Source: Nitrospirota bacterium (GTDB taxonomy: Bacteria; Nitrospirota; UBA9217). Taken from it: DNA of 22,549 bases. The position numbers and the translations under genes were made by a program. The notes under the pieces were generated by a model, which saw only the letters and a program-made list of their open reading frames with translations, had not been told where the DNA came from and searched no databases. This document shows, piece by piece, positions 13,872 to 21,508 of this stretch. Numbering within the stretch: position 1 is the first letter of the stretch; every line of letters begins with the position of its first letter. The stretch is from contig JAAXXJ010000015.1 in assembly GCA_013334545.1 (NCBI GenBank), forward strand, positions 1-22,549. The letters are read 5' to 3'.

Positions 13872-13900
13872 AGGGAAGGTGAAGATGCCTTCCCTTTTTT
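13872..13900 (+). terminator. Rho-independent terminator after rpsI, directly before argC
   Basis: AGGGAAGG (13872-13879) pairs perfectly with CCTTCCCT (13888-13895) around an 8-nt loop, and the T run extends to 13900. The T run ends only 7 nt before the argC ATG. It can end the rplM-rpsI transcript or act as an attenuator for argC. Confidence 0.8.
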
Positions 13901-13907
13901 ATTAACC

Positions 13908-14960
13908 ATGAAAAACAATACGCTCAAAATAGCCATCGTGGGCTCGAGCGGGTACACCGGCGGCGAGCTGTACCGCATCCTGTTGCACCATCCCGGTGCC
14001 GTTGTTACGGTCGTGACCTCGGAAAAGTCCGCCGGAAAGCCGATCACCGACATCTTTCCTCACCTCCTGGGGCTCACGGACCTTGTATGCGAGCCGCTGG
14101 ATCCCGCGTCCATCGCGAAGAAGGCGGACCTCGCGTTCCTGGCCCTGCCGCATGTGACCGCCCAGGAAGCGGCCTTCCAGCTTCACAAGCAGGGCGTCAA
14201 GGTCGTCGATCTTTCGGCCGATCACCGGCTGGCGGACCCGGCGCTGTACGAGACTTGGTACGAGCACTGCCACCAGCATCCCGAACTCCTGAAAAGCGCT
14301 GTGTACGGGCTCCCGGAGCTTCACCGCGAGAGGATCAGGAAGGCATCGCTCATCGCGAACCCAGGCTGTTATCCCACGAGCGCCATCCTCGGCCTCGCAC
14401 CGGTCGTCGCGAAGAAGATGATCGATGTCGGCACCATTGTCGTCGATTCAAAGTCCGGGGTCTCGGGCGCGGGCAGGAGCCCGGCGCTCGCCTACCATTA
14501 CCCGGAGGCGAACGAGGGCTTCATGGCATACAAGGTGGGGACCCATCGCCACACGCCAGAGATCGAGCAGGAGCTGTCGCTCCTTGCAGACGCATCGGTG
14601 ACGCTCTCGTTCACGCCGCACCTCGTGCCGATGACCAGGGGCATCCTGTCGACGATCTACGCGAAGCTCTCTGTGCCCGCAGACACCGGAACGCTTCACA
14701 ACCTCTTCCAGGAATTTTACCGGAACGAACCGTTCGTACGGTTACTTCCGCTCGGGCAGTTCCCGAACGTGCGGAACGTGCGGGGATCGAACTTCTGCGA
14801 CATCGGTGTGCATGCCGACGGCCGGACGGGCCGCGCCGTGATCGTGACGGCCATCGACAACCTGGTGAAGGGTGCATCGGGCCAGGCGGTCCAGAACATG
14901 AACCTCATGATGGGGTACGAGGAGACCGCGGGCCTCAAGTTCGCGGGATTGTTCCCCTAG
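13908..14960 (+). CDS. argC: N-acetyl-gamma-glutamyl-phosphate reductase
   Basis: This 350-residue enzyme makes N-acetylglutamate semialdehyde from the acyl phosphate with NADPH, the third step of arginine synthesis. The NADP-binding loop is AIVGSSGYTGGEL (residues 9-21). The catalytic Cys154 is in NPGCYPTSAI, and the substrate region GTHRHTPEIEQEL holds the conserved histidines. DNLVKGASGQAVQNMN near the C-terminus is also diagnostic. Length is normal. The ATG has no recognisable Shine-Dalgarno site and lies immediately after a terminator T run. No better in-frame start exists before the NADP loop. argJ follows after a 100-nt gap containing a palindrome. Confidence 0.97.
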   Translation: MKNNTLKIAIVGSSGYTGGELYRILLHHPGAVVTVVTSEKSAGKPITDIFPHLLGLTDLVCEPLDPASIAKKADLAFLALPHVTAQEAAFQLHKQGVKVVDLSADHRLADPALYETWYEHCHQHPELLKSAVYGLPELHRERIRKASLIANPGCYPTSAILGLAPVVAKKMIDVGTIVVDSKSGVSGAGRSPALAYHYPEANEGFMAYKVGTHRHTPEIEQELSLLADASVTLSFTPHLVPMTRGILSTIYAKLSVPADTGTLHNLFQEFYRNEPFVRLLPLGQFPNVRNVRGSNFCDIGVHADGRTGRAVIVTAIDNLVKGASGQAVQNMNLMMGYEETAGLKFAGLFP

Positions 14961-14971
14961 ACCAGGAGCTA

Positions 14972-15033
14972 GCACCGGGAAGCCGGAGAACAGTCATGTG
15001 TCTCCGTATGTTCGGCTCTCGGCTTCACGGTTC
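14972..15033. repeat. Imperfect palindrome between argC and argJ
   Basis: The left arm GCACCGGGAAGCCGGAGAAC (14972-14991) resembles the reverse complement of the right arm, which reads GAACCGTGAAGCCGAGAGCC (from 15033 downwards). The GAAGCCG cores are identical, and the centre carries TGTGTCTCCGTATG. There is no T run, so termination is unlikely. It may be a dispersed repeat or an mRNA stem between the two genes. Confidence 0.45.
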
Positions 15034-15060
15034 CACTATTCCAGCAAGGTAGGTAGAACG

Positions 15061-16266
15061 ATGAAAACTCTCGACAGCAAGAACTTTTCCGTGCCGGGCT
15101 ATAAGGCCTGGGGGATCCATTGCGGGATCAAGAAGACCGACAAGAAGGACCTGGCGGTCATCGTCTCGGACCGTGACGCTTCCATGGCAGGCGTATTCAC
15201 GAAGAACCGGGTGAAGGCCCCTTCAGTGGTGATCGGCACGGCCAAGGTGAGGTCCGGCAAGGGCAGGATCATCGTTGCCAACAGCGGGTGCGCCAACGCC
15301 TGCACCGGAAAGCAGGGCCACCTCGATGCCCGCGAGACGGCAGAGATCGTGGCGAACGAGTTTGGCACGAAGCCCGACCTGGTCTATGTTGCCTCCACCG
15401 GCGTCATTGGAGAGACGCTCCCGATTCCCAAGATCAGGACCGGCGTCGCGACCGCCGCGGGACTCCTGTCGCCGACCGGATGGGGGCAGGCAGCTGAAGC
15501 CATCATGACGACGGATATCTATCCCAAGATCGCCGTTGTCCAGGAGGAGATCGGCGGAAAGACCATCACGCTTGCCGGCATTGCGAAGGGCTCCGGCATG
15601 ATCCATCCTGACATGGCCACCATGCTTTGCTTCATTGTGACCGACGCACTCGTCGCGGCGCCGATGCTCAGGAAGATGCTGACGTCCTCCGTCGGCCGGT
15701 CGTTCAACGTGATCACCGTGGACGGAGACACCAGCACCAACGACATGGTCCTGTGCATGGCCAACGGCGCTGCGGGCAACAAGCGGGTCGCTCCGGGCAC
15801 GAAGGACTTCAAGAAGCTGCAGGCGTGCCTCGATGCGGTGACCCGGTCCCTCGCAATGCAGGTGGTGAAGGACGGCGAGGGCGCTACGAAGTTCGTGGAG
15901 ATCACGGTCCGAGGGGCGAAGAACCCTGTTGAGGCAAGGCACGCTGCCTCAGCTGTCGCGAAGTCCAGCTTGGTCAAGACAGCCCTTTTCGGCGAGGACC
16001 CGAACTGGGGGCGAATCATGGCCGTTCTGGGGAGCTGCGGCGTCGATATGGACGAGGCGCGTACCGACATCTCCTTCGGTAAGTCGAGGCTTGTGGAAAG
16101 AGGGGTGAGCATGGGTAAGCACGCCGAGAAGGAAGCTGCTGCGGCGCTGAAGCAGCGGGAGGTCCACATCGGCATTGACCTGCACAAGGGAAAGGGCGAA
16201 TCCACGATATGGACCTGTGACCTTTCCACGGAATATGTGAAGATCAATGCGGCTTACCGGAGTTGA
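15061..16266 (+). CDS. argJ: Bifunctional ornithine acetyltransferase / N-acetylglutamate synthase
   Basis: This 401-residue protein starts at ATG 15061, chosen because AAGGTAGG sits 7 nt upstream and because the sequence before it matches no ArgJ. ArgJ moves the acetyl group from N-acetylornithine to glutamate, recycling it; many versions also use acetyl-CoA. The self-cleavage site is present: KGSGMIHPDMATML, with Thr187 expected to become the N-terminal nucleophile of the beta chain. The oxyanion motif STGVIGE and the C-terminal EYVKINAAYRS are also typical. Cleavage gives alpha and beta chains of about 186 and 215 residues. Together with argC it supplies two steps of the acetyl cycle; the other arginine genes are not in this window. 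One-step versus two-step specificity cannot be told from sequence. Confidence 0.97.
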   Translation: MKTLDSKNFSVPGYKAWGIHCGIKKTDKKDLAVIVSDRDASMAGVFTKNRVKAPSVVIGTAKVRSGKGRIIVANSGCANACTGKQGHLDARETAEIVANEFGTKPDLVYVASTGVIGETLPIPKIRTGVATAAGLLSPTGWGQAAEAIMTTDIYPKIAVVQEEIGGKTITLAGIAKGSGMIHPDMATMLCFIVTDALVAAPMLRKMLTSSVGRSFNVITVDGDTSTNDMVLCMANGAAGNKRVAPGTKDFKKLQACLDAVTRSLAMQVVKDGEGATKFVEITVRGAKNPVEARHAASAVAKSSLVKTALFGEDPNWGRIMAVLGSCGVDMDEARTDISFGKSRLVERGVSMGKHAEKEAAAALKQREVHIGIDLHKGKGESTIWTCDLSTEYVKINAAYRS

Positions 16267-16341
16267 CGATCCTGCTTCCTCGGTGGCCAGCTGCGGTGCT
16301 CGGAACCCTGCAAAAATATAAGAAAAAAAGTAAAATTCCCC

Positions 16342-16370
16342 TTGACAAGACAGGACGGAGTTGTTACTTT
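16342..16370 (+). promoter_or_regulatory. Strong promoter of the rpsU-yqeY operon
   Basis: A consensus TTGACA (16342-16347), a 17-nt spacer and TACTTT (16365-16370). The predicted start near 16377 leaves an AT-rich leader of about 108 nt before the rpsU GTG. The -35 box is preceded by TTCCCC, as in the tRNA promoter. The rest of the 16267-16484 spacer shows no gene and no clear argJ terminator. Confidence 0.7.
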
Positions 16371-16484
16371 TACACTTTACAGTCGTCCTGATCAGGTTTG
16401 GATACGTTCATTGCTAGCCCGGTCTTTTTAAATATTTATCAATATTATCATAAGGATACAGCCAGGAGGGGGGTGTAGGTAAAA

Positions 16485-16685
16485 GTGCCGAGCATACGAT
16501 TACGAGACAATGAGCCGTTTGAAGCAGCGCTCCGCCGGTTCAAGAAGAGCATCGAAAAGGAAGGCATCCTTTCCGAGGTGAAGAAACGCGAGGCCTATGA
16601 GAAACCGAGCGTGAAGCGGAAAAAGAAGGCAATCGCGGCGAGGAAGAAGGCTGCGAAGACCGCCCGCATGTTCAGGAACGGATAG
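16485..16685 (+). CDS. rpsU: 30S ribosomal protein S21 (bS21)
   Basis: This 66-residue basic protein begins with GTG: (M)PSIRLRDNEPFEAALRRFKKSIEKEG, matching bS21 from its first residues. It binds the 30S platform near the anti-Shine-Dalgarno region and aids initiation. The C-terminus is rich in Lys and Arg (VKRKKKAIAARKKAAKTARM). AGGAGG lies 15 nt upstream, farther than usual, while GTAGGT lies closer. This long spacing plus the GTG start may tune expression. It begins the rpsU-yqeY unit; in E. coli rpsU heads the rpsU-dnaG-rpoD macromolecular synthesis operon. Confidence 0.96.
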   Translation: MPSIRLRDNEPFEAALRRFKKSIEKEGILSEVKKREAYEKPSVKRKKKAIAARKKAAKTARMFRNG

Positions 16686-16692
16686 GACGCAG

Positions 16693-17136
16693 ATGGGACT
16701 ACGGGATCAGATCGACGTCGATATCAAAAGCGCCATGAAATCCGGCGCCAAGGACAAGGTTTCGGCCCTGCGGATGCTCTCCGCCGCACTCAAGAACAAA
16801 CAGATCGAGAAGCGGGCTCCGCTTGTTGACGGAGAGATCGTCGACACCGTGCGTTCCCTCATCAAGCAGCGCAGGGACTCCATCGAGCAGTTTGCCAAGG
16901 GCGGCAGGCAGGACCTTGTGGACAAGGAGACGGCGGAGGTCGCCGTCCTCGAGGTGTACCTGCCCCAGCAGATGGCCCGCGAGGAGATCGAGAGGATCAT
17001 CCGCGAGGTCATCGCACAGACCGGCGCGCAGGGAGCGAAGGACATGGGCAAGGTCATGAAGGCCCTGGTGCCTCTCCTCGCGGGACGGGCGGACAACAAG
17101 CTGGTGAGCGAACTGGTCAAAAGCTCATTGGGGTAG
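16693..17136 (+). CDS. yqeY: GatB/YqeY domain protein
   Basis: This 147-residue protein is the normal length for YqeY, a helical domain shared with the C-terminus of the GatB amidotransferase subunit. Features include DIKSAMKSGAKDKVSALRMLSAALKN at the N-terminus and VYLPQQMAREEIERII in the middle, ending with GKVMKALVPLLAGRADNKLVSELV. The GatB version helps bind tRNA; the free-standing YqeY has no settled role. It begins 7 nt after rpsU and is followed by a strong terminator. The rpsU-yqeY pairing is common outside enterobacteria, suggesting a link with translation. Confidence 0.94.
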   Translation: MGLRDQIDVDIKSAMKSGAKDKVSALRMLSAALKNKQIEKRAPLVDGEIVDTVRSLIKQRRDSIEQFAKGGRQDLVDKETAEVAVLEVYLPQQMAREEIERIIREVIAQTGAQGAKDMGKVMKALVPLLAGRADNKLVSELVKSSLG

Positions 17137-17181
17137 GGACCTGGCGGTATGGAGAAGTGACTCACGGAAACAGTTCAGCAG

Positions 17182-17222
17182 AACAGGGGGCCACGAGGAC
17201 CGGGGCCCCCTGTTATTTTTTT
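17182..17222 (+). terminator. Strong rho-independent terminator after yqeY
   Basis: AACAGGGGGCC (17182-17192) pairs perfectly over 11 bp with GGCCCCCTGTT (17204-17214), followed by ATTTTTTT (17215-17222). It ends the rpsU-yqeY unit 55 nt before mutS2. mutS2-dnaG-rpoD therefore depend on read-through or on a promoter in or after this gap, which I could not identify. Confidence 0.92.
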
Positions 17223-17277
17223 CTGGAGCCGTGAGCAGGACAGAGCGAGAGCGACCTGTGCCGCGGCATGCCCGATC

Positions 17278-19662
17278 ATGAACGACCACGCACTCAAGGT
17301 CCTGGAGTACGACAAGGTCCGGGAAATCGTGGCCCGCTTCGCGGCCTCGGAGCCAGGACGGGCGGCGGTCCTCCGGCTCCTTCCCTCGCCTGACCCGGAC
17401 ACCGTTGCGGAGCGGCTTGCGGAAACGCAGGAGCTCCTCGGGATATTTGCCGCGGGCGAGCACCCCCCACTGGATGCCATCGGGGACATCGGTCCCCTGC
17501 TTGAGAAGCTCCGCGCGACCGGAGTGATGCTACCGCCCGGCGAGCTGCTCGCGATCGCGGGGACACTTACTGCGGCGCGCAGGCTCAAGGCCTTTTGCCA
17601 GCGCTTCGAGGGCGATGCGACGGTGCGGCGCGCAGCGCCGCTCCTGTGCGCGCTGGCGTCGAAGATCACGCCGCTCAAGCCCCTTGAGGACGCGGTGCAC
17701 GCGGCAATCGATGAGACCGGCGAGGTCCGGGACTCGGCCAGCCCAGAGCTCCGCAGGGTCCGGAAGCACATCGGCCGGACGCGGGACACGATCATGGACC
17801 GCCTAACTCGCATCCTCCGGAACGAGGATGCGAAGAACGTGGTCCAGGAGCAGCTGATCACGGTCCGCGACGGCCGGTACGTGATGCCGCTGAAACCGAA
17901 CTTCCGGCAGAGCATCAACGGTGTCGTGCACGGCCACTCCGGTTCGCGCGCGACGCTCTTCGTCGAGCCGCTCGAGGTGGTGGAGCAGAACAACCGGCTC
18001 GCCGAGCTCCGCATGGAAGAACGCGAGGAGACGGAGCGCATCCTGCGGGAGCTTTCGGCGTTAGCGGCACAGGACGCGGCCGTTATCGGGGCATCGGTCG
18101 AGGCCGCGGCGGGCATCGACGCTATCACGGCGCGTGCCCGGTTCGGTGTCGAGTTCAGGGCGGTCGTACCGGAGCTTTCCGAACACGGCGGGATTGCTCT
18201 TCGCGCCGCTCGCCACCCGCTGATCGTGGCAAAGCGCAAAGCGGGCGCCTCAGCGCAGGACGCGGTCCCGAACGACATCAACCTGTCTGGGAACAGCCGG
18301 GCACTCATCATCAGCGGGCCGAACGCCGGAGGCAAGACCGTCGTCCTCAAGACCATCGGCCTCCTTTGCCTTATTGCTCAGGCAGGCATCCCGGTGACCG
18401 CGACAGAGGGGAGCGAACTTCCGGTCTTCAGCGGCATCTTCGCCGACATCGGCGACGAGCAGAGCCTTGAGCAGGACCTGAGCACGTTCTCTTCCCATGT
18501 AGGCCAGATCGCAGGGATCCTCAATGAGGCGGGAAAGGATTCCCTCGTCCTGCTCGATGAGCTGGGGTCGGGCACGGACCCTGCGGAGGGTGCGGCCCTG
18601 GGCGCAGCGGTCCTTACAAGGCTGCTTGAATGCAGCTGCGTGAGCGTCATCACCACGCACCACAGCGCGCTCAAGCTTTTTGGGGCACATACCAACGGCG
18701 CGGTCAACGGGGCCATGGAGTTCGACCCCGAGACGTTGAAACCAACCTACCGGTTCATCCTGGGAAGGCCGGGCAGGAGCTACGGACTGGACATGGCGGC
18801 CCGGCTCGGCGTACCGGACGGTGTTGTGCGGGACGCCCGCTCGCGTCTCACGAGCGACGAGGCCGACCTCGACCGGCTCCTGCAGCAGGTAGAAGAGGAT
18901 GCCCGGAAGCTCCGGTCCGAACGGCAGCAGGCGGAGCAGGACCTGGCCGCGGCGCTCCGCCTCAAGTCGGAAGCCAAGCAGCTCCTGAGCAATGCGTCCG
19001 AGGACATGCGGGCCGCCAGGGAGAAAGCAAGGCAGGAGGCTCGCGAGGTCCTCGATGACCTCCGGCAGAAACTGAAGGACCTGTCCGGCACAGCACTGCT
19101 TGACCGGGCAACGGTCGCACAGGAACGCCGGGAGATCGAGGCCCTGGCGAAGAAGCTTGAACCGGCGGATGAGGGTCCTCACGAACTGCCGCCGATCGTT
19201 CATGGAGAGGTCCGCCCCGGCGACCGGGTACGGGTCCCGAAGCTCAAGAAGACGGGCACCGTGCTGTTCTCGCATGGCAATGTGCTCGAGATCGACGCCG
19301 ACGGCCTGAAGATCAGGCTCCCGATTCGAGACGTGGTCCCGGACGAACAGGGTGCGGAGATGAGGCAGGTCGGTCCGGCGTCAGGGTGGGGCGCGGACCT
19401 TGTGGAGAGAGAAGGCATGCCTGACCGCGTGAACCTCCTCGGCCTGCGCGTGGACGATGCGCTCGCCGAAGTGGAGCGGCTCATTGACCGGGCAGGCGTA
19501 CAGGGGTTCCATCAGGTCATGATCATCCACGGACTCGGCACGGGAGCGCTCAAGGCAGCAGTGATGGAGTTCCTGAAGGGCAATCCCCTTGTCGCGTCCT
19601 TCCGGTCCGGTGAGCCCGCTGAGGGCGGGGCCGGGGTAGCTGTTGTGGAGTTGAAAAAATAA
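17278..19662 (+). CDS. mutS2: MutS2 family ATPase/endonuclease (Smr domain)
   Basis: This 794-residue protein lacks the mismatch-recognition domains of MutS. The core and lever region (about 1-300) is followed by the ATPase, with Walker A GPNAGGKT (347-354), Walker B LVLLDE (423-428) and the TTHHSALK segment (459-466). A long coiled coil spans about 523-605, a KOW-like segment about 645-690, and the C-terminal Smr domain about 715-794 with HGLGTGALK (751-759). MutS2 is known to suppress recombination in some species and, in Bacillus, to help rescue collided ribosomes. The Smr LDLRG-like motif is altered here to VNLLG (718-722). The ATG has no obvious ribosome-binding site. mutS2 ends 1 nt before dnaG. 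Confidence 0.96.
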   Translation: MNDHALKVLEYDKVREIVARFAASEPGRAAVLRLLPSPDPDTVAERLAETQELLGIFAAGEHPPLDAIGDIGPLLEKLRATGVMLPPGELLAIAGTLTAARRLKAFCQRFEGDATVRRAAPLLCALASKITPLKPLEDAVHAAIDETGEVRDSASPELRRVRKHIGRTRDTIMDRLTRILRNEDAKNVVQEQLITVRDGRYVMPLKPNFRQSINGVVHGHSGSRATLFVEPLEVVEQNNRLAELRMEEREETERILRELSALAAQDAAVIGASVEAAAGIDAITARARFGVEFRAVVPELSEHGGIALRAARHPLIVAKRKAGASAQDAVPNDINLSGNSRALIISGPNAGGKTVVLKTIGLLCLIAQAGIPVTATEGSELPVFSGIFADIGDEQSLEQDLSTFSSHVGQIAGILNEAGKDSLVLLDELGSGTDPAEGAALGAAVLTRLLECSCVSVITTHHSALKLFGAHTNGAVNGAMEFDPETLKPTYRFILGRPGRSYGLDMAARLGVPDGVVRDARSRLTSDEADLDRLLQQVEEDARKLRSERQQAEQDLAAALRLKSEAKQLLSNASEDMRAAREKARQEAREVLDDLRQKLKDLSGTALLDRATVAQERREIEALAKKLEPADEGPHELPPIVHGEVRPGDRVRVPKLKKTGTVLFSHGNVLEIDADGLKIRLPIRDVVPDEQGAEMRQVGPASGWGADLVEREGMPDRVNLLGLRVDDALAEVERLIDRAGVQGFHQVMIIHGLGTGALKAAVMEFLKGNPLVASFRSGEPAEGGAGVAVVELKK

Positions 19663-19663
19663 G

Positions 19664-21460
19664 GTGTATAGTGAAGATGTCATACGTCGGGTGCGGGACA
19701 GCGTCGACATCTACGACGTTGTCTCAGGGTATGTGTCGCTTAAGAAAGCGGGCAAGAACTGGCTGGGACTCTGCCCGTTCCACAGTGAGAAAACACCGTC
19801 ATTCAACGTGAATCCGGCGAAGCAGATCTTTCACTGCTTCGGGTGCGGCGTCGGTGGCGACGCTTTCAAGTTTCTGGAACTGCAGGAGGGGCTGAACTTT
19901 CCCGAGGCGGTGAAGCAGCTCGCTAGCCGCGCCGGCATCACGCTCCCCGAGAGCCGGCCGCGCGGTGACGAAAAGAAGAGCGATGACGAGCGTAAAGCGC
20001 TCCTCAAGATCATCGCGGAGGCAGCCGACTACTTCCGGCGCGAGCTCGAGGGTCCTGCCGGGAGCGCGGCACGGGCATACCTCGCGAAACGGGGCCTGAC
20101 CGAAACTGTCATCAGGGATTTTTCCCTGGGGTACGCGCGGCCTGAGTGGGACGGGCTGCTCAAACACCTGCGCCAGAAGGGCCATCCGCCGATGCTTCTG
20201 GAGAAGGCGGGGCTCATCGTCAAGCGGAGCGAGGGCGAGGGCCACTATGACCGGTTCCGTGGCAGGATCATCTTTCCCATCCGGGACATCAGCGGCCGTG
20301 TGATCGCCTTCGGCGGCAGGGTGATGGACGACTCCCTGCCCAAGTACCTAAACTCTCCCGAGACGCCGCTCTACAGCAAGAGCAACGTGCTCTATTGCCT
20401 GGACCAGGCGAAGGAACCGGCAAGAAAGCAGGGCTACTTCATCATCGTTGAGGGATACCTTGATGCCATAGCATGTCACCAGTATGGCGCGAAGAATGCC
20501 GTGGCCACGCTCGGCACAGCGCTCACGGACGGCCATCTGCGGCTCATGCGGCGTTTCGCCCAGAAGCTCATGCTGATCTTCGATCCGGACCCGGCAGGGG
20601 TGAAGGCCACCCTCCGCGGGTTCGAGCTTTTCGCCGGGAGCGGGATGAAGGTGAACGTGGTTTCGCTGCCCGACGGCGATGATCCGGACACGTTCCTGAA
20701 GAAGAATGGCTACGAGGCCTTCGCGTCCTGCCTCAAGGGATCGGTGAAGTTCATGGACTTCGTCCTCGGCCAGGTAGTGCGGAGCGGGTCCACGACCTCC
20801 ATTGACGAGAAGGTTGAGCAGGCAGGCGAGATGCTGGGATTCATCGCCAAGCTCCCCTCGGGTATCGAGCGGGACCACTATCTCAGACGGACCGCCGAGG
20901 CCTTGGACGTGGACGAGGGTCTTCTGCGCCAGGAGATGACGAAGCAGCGCACTGCGCATGCGGGACCGCGAGAGCGGACCGCGGCAGGGACACCGCCGCA
21001 CAAGGGCCAGCGGCCCCGTGCCGAGGAAATGCTGATCCACCTCATGTTGAGGGACGAGACCATCGCCCGGAGCCTTTCGGAGCAGATCACTCCCGAGGAT
21101 TTCACGGACCCGCTCTACCGGCGGGCCGCCGAGCGGATCTTCTCGGTGGTGAAAAGCGGCGGGGAGCTCCATCCGCGCTCGCTCGCCGTCCCGGGGGACG
21201 ACGAGCTGGGCCGGCTCATTTCCCACTACAGCGTTCTGGAAATAGCCTACAGCGACCAGACGGGAACGGACCAGAACCAGAAGGTGAGCTTGGAAAAGAC
21301 CTGCGCGGACTGCGTGGACCGGATCAGACAGCACGGTTCGGCGAAGAGGATGAAGTCTCTGCTCGCTGCGATCCACGAGGCGGAGACCCGGGGGGACAGG
21401 GAGCGGCTCCGGTCGCTCCAAGAAGAGCTTGTTCAGATACGGCGGCGGGAGACGCAATAG
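19664..21460 (+). CDS. dnaG: DNA primase
   Basis: This 598-residue protein starts with GTG one base after the mutS2 stop, so translation is probably coupled. It makes RNA primers at the replication fork. The N-terminal zinc ribbon has Cys37, His40, Cys58 and Cys61 (CPFH...CFGC). The RNA polymerase domain contains GRIIFPIRDISGRVIAFGGR (200-219) and PKYLNSPETPLYSK (226-239). The TOPRIM core has VEGYLDAIA (Glu263) and FDPDPAG (Asp307, Asp309) for metal binding. The C-terminal region (about 440-598) should bind the DnaB helicase. Length is normal. It is followed by rpoD, as in the macromolecular synthesis operon. Confidence 0.97.
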   Translation: MYSEDVIRRVRDSVDIYDVVSGYVSLKKAGKNWLGLCPFHSEKTPSFNVNPAKQIFHCFGCGVGGDAFKFLELQEGLNFPEAVKQLASRAGITLPESRPRGDEKKSDDERKALLKIIAEAADYFRRELEGPAGSAARAYLAKRGLTETVIRDFSLGYARPEWDGLLKHLRQKGHPPMLLEKAGLIVKRSEGEGHYDRFRGRIIFPIRDISGRVIAFGGRVMDDSLPKYLNSPETPLYSKSNVLYCLDQAKEPARKQGYFIIVEGYLDAIACHQYGAKNAVATLGTALTDGHLRLMRRFAQKLMLIFDPDPAGVKATLRGFELFAGSGMKVNVVSLPDGDDPDTFLKKNGYEAFASCLKGSVKFMDFVLGQVVRSGSTTSIDEKVEQAGEMLGFIAKLPSGIERDHYLRRTAEALDVDEGLLRQEMTKQRTAHAGPRERTAAGTPPHKGQRPRAEEMLIHLMLRDETIARSLSEQITPEDFTDPLYRRAAERIFSVVKSGGELHPRSLAVPGDDELGRLISHYSVLEIAYSDQTGTDQNQKVSLEKTCADCVDRIRQHGSAKRMKSLLAAIHEAETRGDRERLRSLQEELVQIRRRETQ

Positions 21461-21508
21461 CAGAACGTCTTCGCAGCAGAAGAAGAAATCGGGGGAAGGA
21501 AGACAGGT

